From contig JAEYXO010000317.1 in NCBI GenBank assembly GCA_023431245.1, positions 1-11,241 on the forward strand: DNA of 11,241 bases. The letters are read 5' to 3'. Below the pieces are notes generated by a model. It saw only the letters and a list, made by a program, of their open reading frames with translations, made no database searches and had not been told where the DNA came from. This stretch comes from Pseudomonadota bacterium (GTDB lineage: Bacteria; Pseudomonadota; Gammaproteobacteria; Burkholderiales; SG8-41). Both the position numbers and the translations under genes were made by a program. Below are positions 1-6,823 of the stretch, one piece after another. The first letter of the stretch is position 1. The number at the start of each line of letters is the position of its first letter.

Positions 1-240
1 CAACTGGCGCTGGTGGAGGAAACGCTGGCGACCGAACCCGTCGACGGATCCGAACTGGCGATCTATTGCGCGATCCTGTCCGGCACGCTGGCGAAACATG
101 AACACCGGGAAGAGCACAGCCTGTTTCCGCTGTGGCGGGCGGCCTTGCTGCGCCGCGCCGGAGATGAGCGGGCGGTGTTGCTGGAGAAGGCGGCAGCCGC
201 GCTGCGCGGCGGAGAGGCTTCAGGCGCCGCGGCCCCCTGA
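1..240 (+). CDS. Hemerythrin-like (HHE) domain protein, C-terminal fragment
   Basis: The reading frame is open from the first base of the window (Q-L-A-L, then a GTG codon at 13) and stops with TGA at 238-240, so this is the 3' end of a gene that begins outside. The visible part is about 79 residues. The stretch KHEHREEHSLFPLW resembles the last iron-ligand helix of hemerythrin/HHE cation-binding domains, which usually show a His and Glu pair followed by LFP. Such four-helix proteins bind a di-iron centre and are linked to oxygen, NO or redox sensing. The Ala/Gly-rich tail after the helix looks disordered. The gene converges on the LysR gene and their 3' ends overlap by 21 bp. The GTG at 13 could be mistaken for a start, but the domain clearly extends further upstream. 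The assignment rests on one short motif, so it is moderate. Confidence 0.6.
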   Translation, partial: QLALVEETLATEPVDGSELAIYCAILSGTLAKHEHREEHSLFPLWRAALLRRAGDERAVLLEKAAAALRGGEASGAAAP

Positions 241-1146
241 TTTTCCCTGCGTCCCGCCCTGGGACTCCTCGACCAGCCATTTCACCAGCGCCGCGACTTC
301 GGGCTGCAGTGCCTTGCCCGCGGGGTACAGCGCGTAGTAGGCGCGGTCGGCGGGCATGCTGTGCCCGAACAGCCGCACCAGCCGGCCGACAGCCAGGTCC
401 TCCTCCACCAGCACGTCGCGGGCGAGCGCCACGCCCTGGCCACCGATCGCCGCACTGAGCAGCAGGCCGGCATCGCTGAATTCGGTGCCTTGCGCCGGCG
501 GCGGGTTCTTCAGGCCGGCGCCGTGGAACCACTGCGCCCAGGGATCGCGCGGTGAGCGCAGCAGCACGGCTTTTGCCAGATCCCGTGGTGTCCCCAGCCT
601 GTGCCTGGTTTTGTAAGCCGGGTTGCAGACGGGAAATATGCGCACCGGCATCAGCCGGGTTTTCCTGAAGCCGCGCCAGTCGCCGCTCCTGCAGTAGCGG
701 ATCGCGAGATCCACCTCGCCGGAGCGCAGGTCGGCGAGTTCATTGAGTGCCGTGTGGTGCACCGCGCGGATTTCGAGGCGGGCGTCGCCATGCCGCTCGT
801 AGTAACCGTGCAGGCGGTGGGCCAGCCATTTGTTGGCCAGCGCGGTCGATACATTGATGCGGATGGTTTTGTGCCTGTCCCGCGCCAGACGGGAGGAGGC
901 AGAACGCAGGATCAGCAGGGCATCGAGCACGGCCTCGAGAAACACTGCCCCTTCATGCGTCAGTGCGAGGTTCTGCTTGTTGCGGATGAAAAACCGGGTG
1001 TTGTAGTGCTGCTCCAGCAGCCTGATGCGATGGCTCACCGCGCTGGCGGTCACGCACAGTTCGCGTGCAGCCCTGACGAAACTCTGCAGCCGCGCTGCAG
1101 CCTCGAAGGCGACGAGGGTGTTCAGCGGCGGCAGGCCGGTCGACAT
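220..1146 (-). CDS. LysR-family transcriptional regulator, GcvA-like
   Basis: A DNA-binding regulator of 308 residues, the usual LysR length. An N-terminal winged helix-turn-helix spans about residues 8-65, with the pattern SFVRAARELCVTASAVSHRI followed by LLEQHYNTRFF, which is typical of the GcvA/AmpR branch. After a linker helix (about 65-90), the rest is the periplasmic-binding-protein-like effector domain, including GEVDLAIRY and the late GGQGVALA element seen in GcvA-type members. The ATG at 1146 places the HTH at the normal distance from the N-terminus; no clear Shine-Dalgarno precedes it. It is transcribed away from the SDR-Bug-MmgE unit across a 164-bp gap, the classical arrangement for a LysR protein controlling the adjacent divergent genes and itself. 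The effector cannot be read from the sequence; an organic acid handled by the neighbouring genes is an inference. Its 3' end overlaps the hemerythrin-like gene. Confidence 0.92.
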   Translation of the reverse strand: MSTGLPPLNTLVAFEAAARLQSFVRAARELCVTASAVSHRIRLLEQHYNTRFFIRNKQNLALTHEGAVFLEAVLDALLILRSASSRLARDRHKTIRINVSTALANKWLAHRLHGYYERHGDARLEIRAVHHTALNELADLRSGEVDLAIRYCRSGDWRGFRKTRLMPVRIFPVCNPAYKTRHRLGTPRDLAKAVLLRSPRDPWAQWFHGAGLKNPPPAQGTEFSDAGLLLSAAIGGQGVALARDVLVEEDLAVGRLVRLFGHSMPADRAYYALYPAGKALQPEVAALVKWLVEESQGGTQGKSGGRGA

Positions 1147-1310
1147 CTGCAGCGCAACATGAAAATAAATTGGGGCAGGGCAAACATATTTCGCTTTTAC
1201 CGGGGTGGGTGCCTGCCTATTATATTCGCCGCGTCAGTCCGGTCCCGCGGCACAGCCGCGGCCATCGAAGCATTACGGACTCAAGACGGACTCTTAATCA
1301 TGGAGATGCA
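1147..1310. promoter_or_regulatory. Divergent regulatory region between the LysR gene and the SDR gene
   Basis: This 164-bp gap should hold both promoters and the LysR site. On the plus strand TTTACC (1196-1201), a 16-bp spacer and TATTAT (1218-1223) form a plausible sigma-70 promoter for the SDR operon. Upstream, 1170-1183 reads TTG-N8-CAA and contains the T-N11-A pattern of LysR boxes; this is a weak, short dyad. The leader then has a perfect 7-bp inverted repeat with a 3-nt loop (1245-1261). It also has an 8-bp direct repeat, ACGGACTC, at 1275-1282 and 1286-1293, 11 bp apart. GGAG at 1302-1305 is the SDR ribosome binding site, 5 nt before the ATG. Promoter and operator assignments are by eye only. 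Confidence 0.45.
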
Positions 1311-2102
1311 ATGGATCTGAACCTGAAGGGACGCACCGCATTCATCACCGGCGCCAGCCGCGGCATCGGCCGCTCGATAGCCTTTGCGCTGGCAGCCGAG
1401 GGCGTCAACCTCGGCTTGTTTGGCCGCGATATGGCGCGCATCAATGCCGCGGCTGCTGAATTGCGCGGCAAATACCCCCAGCTTCGCGTTGCTGCGGTCG
1501 AACTGGATGTTGCGGACGCATCGGCCATCAAGCCTGCGGTGGAGAAGGCGGTTGCCGAACTGGGCGGGGTCGACATTCTCGTCAACTGCGCGGGCGGTGC
1601 CTACCGCGGCCGCCTGGCCGAGATACCCGACCATCTGTGGGAGGAGTATTTCGCGGTGAAGCCGCTGGGCCTGATCCGGATGACCCGCGAGACCATGCCG
1701 TACCTGAAGAAATCGACCCAGGGCCGGGTCATCCACATGTCGGGCACGCGGGGCCGCGAGCCGCATGGCGTGCAGGTGATGTCGGGGCCGATCAACCTCG
1801 GCACGCTCAGCATCACCAAGGCGATGGCCAACGAGTTTGGCCCGGCCGGAGTGACCGTCAACGCGATCTGCCCGGGTTCGACCGATACCGGCCGCTGGAC
1901 CGAACTGGTCGCCATCCGGGCGAAGGAGAAAAACATCTCCGTCGCCGAGGCCGAGAAGGAACTGACCGCCGACGTGCCGATGGGGCGGGTGGTGAAACCC
2001 GAAGATGTTGCCGACCTGACCGTGTTCCTCGCTTCGGCGCGGGCGGCAATGATCAACGGTTGTGCAATCAATGTAGACGGAGGACGCAGTCGTGCGATCT
2101 GA
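1311..2102 (+). CDS. Short-chain dehydrogenase/reductase-like protein lacking the catalytic Tyr
   Basis: A 263-residue Rossmann-fold protein of the SDR superfamily, whose members are cytosolic NAD(P)-dependent oxidoreductases. Visible motifs are the cofactor loop TGASRGIG (13-20), the D-V pair after beta-4 (ELDVAD, 65-70), NCAG (92-95, replacing NNAG), Ser144 in HMSG, VNAICPGSTDTG (183-194) and the C-terminal NVDGG (254-258). The active site is odd: Lys170 of the YxxxK motif is present in TLSITK, but the Tyr position (166) is Leu. The Asn of the tetrad, usually in a VN-x-x-G context, appears to be Lys117 (AVKPLG). Ser144 is also further from Lys170 than usual. Start at 1311 is chosen for the GGAG 5 nt upstream and the family N-terminus; the longer open frame from 1170 runs through the promoter region. 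The gene overlaps the next by 11 bp. Fold is certain; substrate and even catalytic activity are open. Confidence 0.88.
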   Translation: MDLNLKGRTAFITGASRGIGRSIAFALAAEGVNLGLFGRDMARINAAAAELRGKYPQLRVAAVELDVADASAIKPAVEKAVAELGGVDILVNCAGGAYRGRLAEIPDHLWEEYFAVKPLGLIRMTRETMPYLKKSTQGRVIHMSGTRGREPHGVQVMSGPINLGTLSITKAMANEFGPAGVTVNAICPGSTDTGRWTELVAIRAKEKNISVAEAEKELTADVPMGRVVKPEDVADLTVFLASARAAMINGCAINVDGGRSRAI

Positions 2103-3069
2103 ATCCCTGGTTTTGATGGTCCGTGCGGCGTTTGCCGCAATCCTGGTGCTGGCGCTGCCGGCGGCGGCGCAGAATTTTCCCGAACGTTCGCTGCGGCTGG
2201 TGGTGCCGCTGGCGCCGGGCGGCGGCAACGACGGCGCGGCGCGTGTGGTCGCCAATGCGCTGAGCAAGCGCCTGGGTCAGCAGGTGGTCGTCGACAACCG
2301 TCCCGGCGGCGGCTCGATCATCGCCTCGCAACTGGTGCTGGCCCAGCCGGCTGACGGCCACACGCTGTACCTGTTCAGCACCAACGTCAGCATGGCGCCG
2401 CTGCTCCATGCCAAGATGCCCTTTGACACACTGCGCGATTTTGCGCCGATGAGCCGTATCGGCATTTCTCCGGGCGGTCTGATCGTTCATCCCTCCCTGC
2501 CGGTGCACAAGGTCTCCGACCTGGTTGCTCTGGCGAAAGCGAAGCCGGGGCAGATCGCCTTCGGTTCGTCGGGACCGGGGGGCGGCTCGCATCTCGGCGG
2601 GGAACTGTTCAACCTGCTGGCCAAGGTCAAGCTCCTCCACGTGCCGTACAAGGGCAGCGCCATGGCCACCACCTCGGTGCTCAGCGGCGAGACCCAGGTC
2701 GCGTTCAACAATCCGACTTCGTCGATGCCGCACATCAAGGCGGGGCGCCTGCGCCTGGTCGCGGTGACCACGGCGAAGCGCTGGCCGCTGATCCCGGACA
2801 CGCCGACGATTGCCGAAGCCGGCGTGCGCGGCTATGAGCACCTGATCTGGAACGGACTCGCGGTGCGTGCGGGCACCCCCCAGCCGGTGTTCGACCGCCT
2901 TTATGCCGAGCTGATCGAGGCGCTCAAGCTGCCGCAGCTGGCGCAGTTGCTGGCGCATGACAGCGCCCTGCCGTCGCCGGAGACACCGCAGGCCTTCATG
3001 GCCTTTCTCGAGAATGAGCAGAAAAAGTGGCGGCCCGTGGTCAAGCAGGCCGGCATTTCCGCGCTCTGA
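2092..3069 (+). CDS. Bug/TctC-family periplasmic solute-binding protein
   Basis: A 325-residue extracytoplasmic binding protein of the Bug (TctC-like) family, greatly expanded in Betaproteobacteria, where members bind carboxylates, nicotinate, amino acids or aromatic acids. Residues 1-26 form a signal peptide (Arg11, a hydrophobic core, then LPAAA) with likely cleavage before QNFP. The mature part shows the family hallmarks: LRLVVPLAPGGGNDGAARV, the VVVDNRPGGGS segment, GHTLYL, and the VPYKG element in the second lobe. The GTG start at 2092 is supported by GGAGGA at 2079-2084, 7 nt upstream; the ATG at 2116 has no ribosome binding site and would shorten the signal peptide. The start lies inside the SDR gene, implying translational coupling. 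No TctA/TctB membrane genes are in view, so it is either served by a distant transporter or acts as an orphan receptor. The ligand is unknown. Confidence 0.95.
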   Translation: MRSESLVLMVRAAFAAILVLALPAAAQNFPERSLRLVVPLAPGGGNDGAARVVANALSKRLGQQVVVDNRPGGGSIIASQLVLAQPADGHTLYLFSTNVSMAPLLHAKMPFDTLRDFAPMSRIGISPGGLIVHPSLPVHKVSDLVALAKAKPGQIAFGSSGPGGGSHLGGELFNLLAKVKLLHVPYKGSAMATTSVLSGETQVAFNNPTSSMPHIKAGRLRLVAVTTAKRWPLIPDTPTIAEAGVRGYEHLIWNGLAVRAGTPQPVFDRLYAELIEALKLPQLAQLLAHDSALPSPETPQAFMAFLENEQKKWRPVVKQAGISAL

Positions 3070-3077
3070 GGGATGTC

Positions 3078-4487
3078 ATGACGAAACAGGCGGACACTGA
3101 CCGGCAGGCGGATGCCGCGGAAGGGGCGACCGCGGTGCTGGCTGCCCATGTCGCGGGGCTGCGCTACGAGATGCTGCCACCGGCGGTTGTCGAAAAAACC
3201 CGGGCCTGCGTGCTCGACACCCTGGGCTGCATGCTGTTCGGTTCGACGCTGCCGTGGACGCGGATAGTCGCCGACGTGGCGCGTGAGGAGGGCGGTGCGG
3301 CCCAGGCCCTGGTGGTCGGCGGCGCGGAGCGCCTGTCGGTGCCCCAGGCGGTGCTCGTCAACAGCACGGCCGGGCATGGCTTCGAGCTTGACGATGCGCA
3401 CACCCGCGCATCCATGCATGCGGGCTCCATCGCGGTGGCGGTGGCGCTGGCATTGTCCGAATGGCGCGGCCCGGTGTCCGGCCGTGATTTCGTCACCGCG
3501 ATTGTGGCCGGCTACGAGGCGGGCCTGCGTGTCGGCATTGCCGGTGCAGGGCAGATTTTCAAGCGCGGCTTCCATTCAGCGGCGGTGTGCGGCGTATTTG
3601 TCGCCGCTGCGACCGCGGCGCGGCTGCTCGGCCTCGATGCGGACCAGACCCGGCATGCCTTCGGCATCGCCGGCTCGATGGCCTCTGGCCTGATGGCGGC
3701 GCAGGAGGGCGCGATGGTCAAGCGGCTGCATGCGGGGCAGGCGGCGAAAAACGGCGTGAACGCCGCACTGCTGGCACGTCGTGGATTCACCGGAATCACC
3801 AATGTGCTGGAGGCGCCCTTCGGCGGTTTCTTCAGCGCCATGACCGCGCGCTGCGACCTCGGCGAACTGACCGCGGGGCTGGGCACGACCTGGGAAACCA
3901 TGGCCCTGGGATTCAAGCCGTACGCAACCGCCGGCGCCTGTCATCCCGCGCTGGCGCTGCTCGATGCGCTGATGGCCGGGCATGGCCTTGGCGCGGACGA
4001 CATCGAGGGCATCTCGGTTGAATGCACGACCCATTGCCGCGACCATGTGGCCTGGCCCTATGCCCCGCAGGGCGTGGCGTCGGCGCAGATGAACATCTAT
4101 TACGCGCTGTCAGTGATGGCGCTGGAACGCGCCGCGATGGTGGCCCAGTTTGAGGAGTCGAAACTGGCTGATCCGCGGATTCTCGATTACATGAAGCGCA
4201 TCCGTGTTGCTGTCGATGCCGGTTTCGATGCGATGGGCAACGCCTTCCGCTACGCGACGCGCATTACGCTCACGACGCGTCGCGGCGAACGGCTCGTGCG
4301 CGAAACGCTGCACCGGCCGGGTTCGCCGGATGCGCCGCTCGATGCCGCCCGGCTTTCAGCCAAGTTCGATCAGCTTGCGGGGCAGGTGCTCGATGCCGGC
4401 GGCCGCGAGCGCCTGCGCACGGCGGTCTCTTCCCTGGAGAATCTGCCGACACTGCAGCCACTGCTCGATGCGCTGGAAAGAAAGTAA
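3078..4487 (+). CDS. MmgE/PrpD-family protein (2-methylcitrate dehydratase / cis-aconitate decarboxylase superfamily)
   Basis: A 469-residue protein of the MmgE/PrpD superfamily, whose characterised members dehydrate 2-methylcitrate or decarboxylate cis-aconitate without metal or cofactor. Family blocks are in order: the early helical segment with TRACVLDTLGCMLFG (41-55); the NSTAGHGFELDDAHTR block (95-110), followed by His114-Ala-Gly-Ser; FHSAAVCGVF (165-174); the lid-region block KRLHAGQAAKNGVNAALLA (215-233); and KPYATAGACHP (280-290). The Asp, His and Lys residues in these blocks are the likely active-site residues. The ATG at 3078 has GAGG at 3068-3071, 6 nt away; an in-frame codon at 3027 lies inside the preceding gene. 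It starts 8 bp after the Bug stop, so all three genes look co-transcribed. True prpD genes usually sit with prpB and prpC; neither is here, so a different hydroxy or unsaturated polycarboxylate substrate is likely. This is inference. Confidence 0.93.
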   Translation: MTKQADTDRQADAAEGATAVLAAHVAGLRYEMLPPAVVEKTRACVLDTLGCMLFGSTLPWTRIVADVAREEGGAAQALVVGGAERLSVPQAVLVNSTAGHGFELDDAHTRASMHAGSIAVAVALALSEWRGPVSGRDFVTAIVAGYEAGLRVGIAGAGQIFKRGFHSAAVCGVFVAAATAARLLGLDADQTRHAFGIAGSMASGLMAAQEGAMVKRLHAGQAAKNGVNAALLARRGFTGITNVLEAPFGGFFSAMTARCDLGELTAGLGTTWETMALGFKPYATAGACHPALALLDALMAGHGLGADDIEGISVECTTHCRDHVAWPYAPQGVASAQMNIYYALSVMALERAAMVAQFEESKLADPRILDYMKRIRVAVDAGFDAMGNAFRYATRITLTTRRGERLVRETLHRPGSPDAPLDAARLSAKFDQLAGQVLDAGGRERLRTAVSSLENLPTLQPLLDALERK

Positions 4488-4524
4488 CAAGTATTTGATT
4501 TTATTATAATTTTTTTGCACAGCG
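4488..4524. other. AT-rich junction between two convergent genes
   Basis: A 37-bp spacer between the MmgE/PrpD stop and the hemH stop, conspicuously AT-rich in a GC-rich window, with a run of seven T at about 4511-4517 on the plus strand. No GC-rich stem precedes the T run, so I do not call it a standard intrinsic terminator, although it may serve as a transcription end for the MmgE/PrpD unit. Confidence 0.4.
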
Positions 4525-5616
4525 CTATTGTTTGGCGCCGAGTTGCAGGGCGCGGTCACGCGCAGCCTTCAGGGTGTCCGGTGTTGCATTGCTGTTCCAG
4601 CCGAGGAGGTTTTTGAGTGTGATGTCGGTCAGCGCGTGCAGCCAGTCGTCGCGTTCGTTGAGGCAGGGGATGTAATGCAGTTCCCTGCCGCCAGCCTTGA
4701 GGAACTCGACTTTTGCTTCGATCGCGATTTCCTCCAGTGTCTCCAGGCAGTCAGACACGAAACCCGGGCAGGCGACGTCGACACGCCCGACCTTTTTCTT
4801 CGCCAGGTCATTGATCACTTCCGCAGTGTACGGCTTCAGCCATTCTGCACGGCCGAAGCGTGACTGGAAGGCGATGGTGTAGAACTCGGGCTTCAGGCCG
4901 ATCTGTTCGGCGATCAGGCGGCCGGTCTTCAGGCATTCGCAGTGGTAGGGGTCGCCGAGCGTCAGCGTTCGCCGCGGCACGCCATGGAAGCTCAGCACCA
5001 GGTGGTCGCCGCGGCCGTTTTTGACCCAGTCGTCCTGGATGGCCTGTGCCGAGGCCTTGATGTAGCCCTCGTGGTCGTGGAAATGTTTCACGGTGCGCAG
5101 CGCCGGCTGGTTGCGCATCCTGCCGAGGGCGGCATATGCGGTGTTGAATACGGTGGCGGTGGTGCTGGCCGAGTACTGGGGATAGAGCGGCAGCAGCAGG
5201 ATGCGGTCGCAGCCACGGGCCTTCAGCGATTCCAGCTTGTCGCGGATCGACGGTTTGCCGTAACGCATCGCGTAATCGACGACATGCGGCTGCTTCAGGC
5301 GTTCGCCGAGGTAACCCTGCAGCATCTTCGTCTGTTTTTCGGTATGCACTTTCAGCGGCGAGCCCTCCGGAGTCCAGACCTGGGCGTAACGCGCCGCCGA
5401 GGCCTTGGGCCGCAGTGTCAGAACGAACAGGTTGAGGATCAGCCACCAGACCGGCCGCGGTATTTCGACAACATGCGGATCGGACAGGAATTCGCGCAGG
5501 TAGCGGCGCACTGCGCCGGCGGTGGGCGCTTCGGGCGAGCCGAGATTGACCAGCAGGGTGCCGATTTTTGGCGCGCTGCCGTGGCTGTACGGGGGTTCTT
5601 TGGCGAAATGGCTCAA
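4525..5616 (-). CDS. hemH: Ferrochelatase (protoheme ferro-lyase)
   Basis: Inserts Fe(II) into protoporphyrin IX, the last step of protoheme synthesis, at the cytoplasmic membrane. With the proposed start the protein is 363 residues, normal for proteobacterial HemH. Signatures: LLVNLGSPEAPT (21-32), LLPLYPQYSASTTATVF (141-157), LSFHGVP with the probable metal-binding His211, FQSRFGRAEWLKP (250-262), and the family signature CPGFVSDCLETLEEI (283-297) with Glu292 as the second active-site residue. The frame is open up to 5820, but that upstream part lies inside hrcA on the same strand and looks like out-of-frame coding. The likely start is TTG at 5616 (M-S-H-F-A-K-E-P), which gives the short N-terminus common in betaproteobacterial HemH. 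Only a weak AGG lies upstream. hemH follows hrcA after a terminator, so it needs read-through or a promoter I could not locate. Confidence 0.95.
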   Translation of the reverse strand: MSHFAKEPPYSHGSAPKIGTLLVNLGSPEAPTAGAVRRYLREFLSDPHVVEIPRPVWWLILNLFVLTLRPKASAARYAQVWTPEGSPLKVHTEKQTKMLQGYLGERLKQPHVVDYAMRYGKPSIRDKLESLKARGCDRILLLPLYPQYSASTTATVFNTAYAALGRMRNQPALRTVKHFHDHEGYIKASAQAIQDDWVKNGRGDHLVLSFHGVPRRTLTLGDPYHCECLKTGRLIAEQIGLKPEFYTIAFQSRFGRAEWLKPYTAEVINDLAKKKVGRVDVACPGFVSDCLETLEEIAIEAKVEFLKAGGRELHYIPCLNERDDWLHALTDITLKNLLGWNSNATPDTLKAARDRALQLGAKQ

Positions 5617-5644
5617 GGCTGTGGCCTGCGAAACGTGGGCGGTG

Positions 5645-5666
5645 AAAAATCCCGGCGGTTGCCGGG
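5645..5666 (-). terminator. Intrinsic terminator of hrcA
   Basis: Read on the minus strand, a perfect 6-bp GC stem (CCCGGC / GCCGGG, plus-strand 5651-5666) with an AACC loop is followed at once by ATTTTT (plus-strand 5645-5650). It begins 3 nt after the hrcA stop codon. The stem is short but all G-C and the T run is adjacent, so a rho-independent terminator is likely. It lies 28 nt before the proposed hemH start and would reduce co-transcription. Confidence 0.75.
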
Positions 5667-5669
5667 CGC

Positions 5670-6704
5670 TCAGCGCTGGGTCAGCGCGCTCGACAGCAGT
5701 TTGGCGGTGATGTCGACAATCGGGATCACGCGCTCGTAGGCCATGCGCGTCGGGCCGATGACGCCGACGGTGCCCACGACCCTGCCGTCGACTTCGTACG
5801 GCGCGGTGACCACGCTGCACTCGTCCAGCGGCTGCAGCCCGGCTTCCCCGCCGATGAAGATCTGCACGCCCTGGGCGCGGCTCGAGTGATCGAGCAGCTG
5901 CAGCAGCGTGGTGCGGTGCTCGAACAGGTTGAACAGTTCGCGCAGCTTGTTCATGTTCGACGACAGGTCGTCGATGCCGAGCAGGTTGACTTCGCCCGAG
6001 ATCACCACGTCCTCGGAGGACTCGCTGACCGCCTGGTCGCCGGCGGCCAGCGCCGCGGTCATCAGCTGGCCCATGTCCTCGCGCAGCTGCTTCAGTTCGG
6101 CCTGGATGCGGCGGCGGATGTCCTCGAAGCTGCAGCCGGCGTAGTTCTGGTTGAGGATGTTGGCGGCCTCGACCAGTTCCGACGGCGAGTAGGATTTTTC
6201 AGTCTGGATGATGCGGTTCTGCACGTCGCCTTCGGCGGTGACCAGAATCAGCAGCAGGCGCTTTTCGGCAAGCTTGAGGAATTCGATGTGGCGGAAACCG
6301 GCACTGCGCCGCGGCGTGACGACGACGCCGGCGAAACGCGTCAGTTCCGACAGCACGTGGGACGCGGAGGTCACCAGTTTTTGCGTGTTGTCGACCTGCA
6401 GCTGGCCCTCGAGCTGGTTGATCTCGACGCGGTCGAGCGGCTTGACGGTGAGCAGCGTGTCGACGAAGAAGCGGTAGCCGCGGGCGGTGGGCACGCGGCC
6501 GGCGGAGGTGTGCGGGCTGGCGATGAAGCCCATCTCCTCGAGGTCGGCCATCACGTTGCGGATGCTCGCCGGCGACAGGTCGAGACCGGAATGCTTGGAC
6601 AGGGCGCGGGATCCGAGCGGCTGGCCGTCGGCGATGTAGCGCTCGACCAGGGCCTTCAGCAGCAGTTGTGCGCGCTCGTTCAGTGCCTGTGTTTCAAGTG
6701 CCAT
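5670..6704 (-). CDS. hrcA: Heat-inducible transcription repressor HrcA
   Basis: HrcA represses chaperone operons by binding CIRCE operators as a dimer; its own folding depends on GroE, which makes it a stress sensor. The product is 344 residues, the usual size. The N-terminal winged helix (about 8-75) holds the family motif SPASIRNVMADLEEMGFI (44-61) and PHTSAGRVPTARGYRFFVD (64-82). The GAF-like core and inserted dimerising region follow, ending with TVGVIGPTRMAYERVIPIVD near the C-terminus. The ATG at 6704 gives the family's short leader before the helix; the open frame to 6767 would run through the operator, so it is rejected. No strong Shine-Dalgarno is visible. A CIRCE-like site begins 31 bp upstream, and TAGAAT (plus-strand 6712-6717) is a possible -10, which together imply autoregulation. 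It is followed by a terminator and hemH; groE, dnaK and grpE are not in the window. Confidence 0.97.
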   Translation of the reverse strand: MALETQALNERAQLLLKALVERYIADGQPLGSRALSKHSGLDLSPASIRNVMADLEEMGFIASPHTSAGRVPTARGYRFFVDTLLTVKPLDRVEINQLEGQLQVDNTQKLVTSASHVLSELTRFAGVVVTPRRSAGFRHIEFLKLAEKRLLLILVTAEGDVQNRIIQTEKSYSPSELVEAANILNQNYAGCSFEDIRRRIQAELKQLREDMGQLMTAALAAGDQAVSESSEDVVISGEVNLLGIDDLSSNMNKLRELFNLFEHRTTLLQLLDHSSRAQGVQIFIGGEAGLQPLDECSVVTAPYEVDGRVVGTVGVIGPTRMAYERVIPIVDITAKLLSSALTQR

Positions 6705-6711
6705 GCGGAAG

Positions 6712-6717
6712 ATTCTA
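6712..6717 (-). promoter_or_regulatory. Candidate -10 element of hrcA
   Basis: On the minus strand this reads TAGAAT, five of six matches to the sigma-70 -10 consensus, 7 nt before the hrcA ATG. With a 17-bp spacer the -35 position falls on GCTGGC, a poor match that lies within the CIRCE-like element. The short distance would give a nearly leaderless message, consistent with the missing Shine-Dalgarno. By-eye call only. Confidence 0.35.
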
Positions 6718-6735
6718 CACAAAAAGTGCGGCGCG

Positions 6736-6762
6736 CCAGCACTCCCTGAGGGGGAGCGCCAA
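6736..6762. promoter_or_regulatory. CIRCE-like HrcA operator
   Basis: The sequence CCAGCACTC - 9 bp - GAGCGCCAA matches the CIRCE consensus TTAGCACTC - N9 - GAGTGCTAA at 7 of 9 bases in each arm, with the exact 9-bp spacer. It lies between divergent hrcA and nadK, 31 bp before the hrcA start and 61 bp before the nadK start. CIRCE is the established target of HrcA, and hrcA is the adjacent gene, so negative autoregulation is the natural reading. An effect on nadK is possible but unproven. The mismatches are at the outer and inner T positions, so this may be a weaker site than those at groE. Confidence 0.72.
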
Positions 6763-6823
6763 TCCATTGTTTTTAATGGATTTGCCGGTGCCTGGCGGAA
6801 ACGAATTATGGTTTAATGCCGGG

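Noticed and set aside
601..1320. Plus-strand open frame of 239 codons opposite the LysR gene
   Set aside because: It is antisense to a well-supported LysR gene and runs through the divergent promoter region into the SDR start.
3078..4487. Naming the MmgE/PrpD gene prpD
   Set aside because: The superfamily is clear, but no prpB, prpC or acnD neighbours are present and the partner genes differ, so a specific prpD assignment is not justified.
4500..4520. Intrinsic terminator at the T run after the MmgE/PrpD gene
   Set aside because: A run of T is present but there is no GC-rich stem immediately before it on the plus strand.
5617..5820. N-terminal extension of the hemH frame upstream of the TTG
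   Set aside because: It lies inside the end of hrcA in another frame, contains the terminator and is Arg/His-rich without similarity to ferrochelatase.
5886..6749. Plus-strand open frame of 287 codons opposite hrcA
   Set aside because: It is antisense to a certain hrcA gene and would also cover the CIRCE-like operator; the composition looks like a shadow frame.
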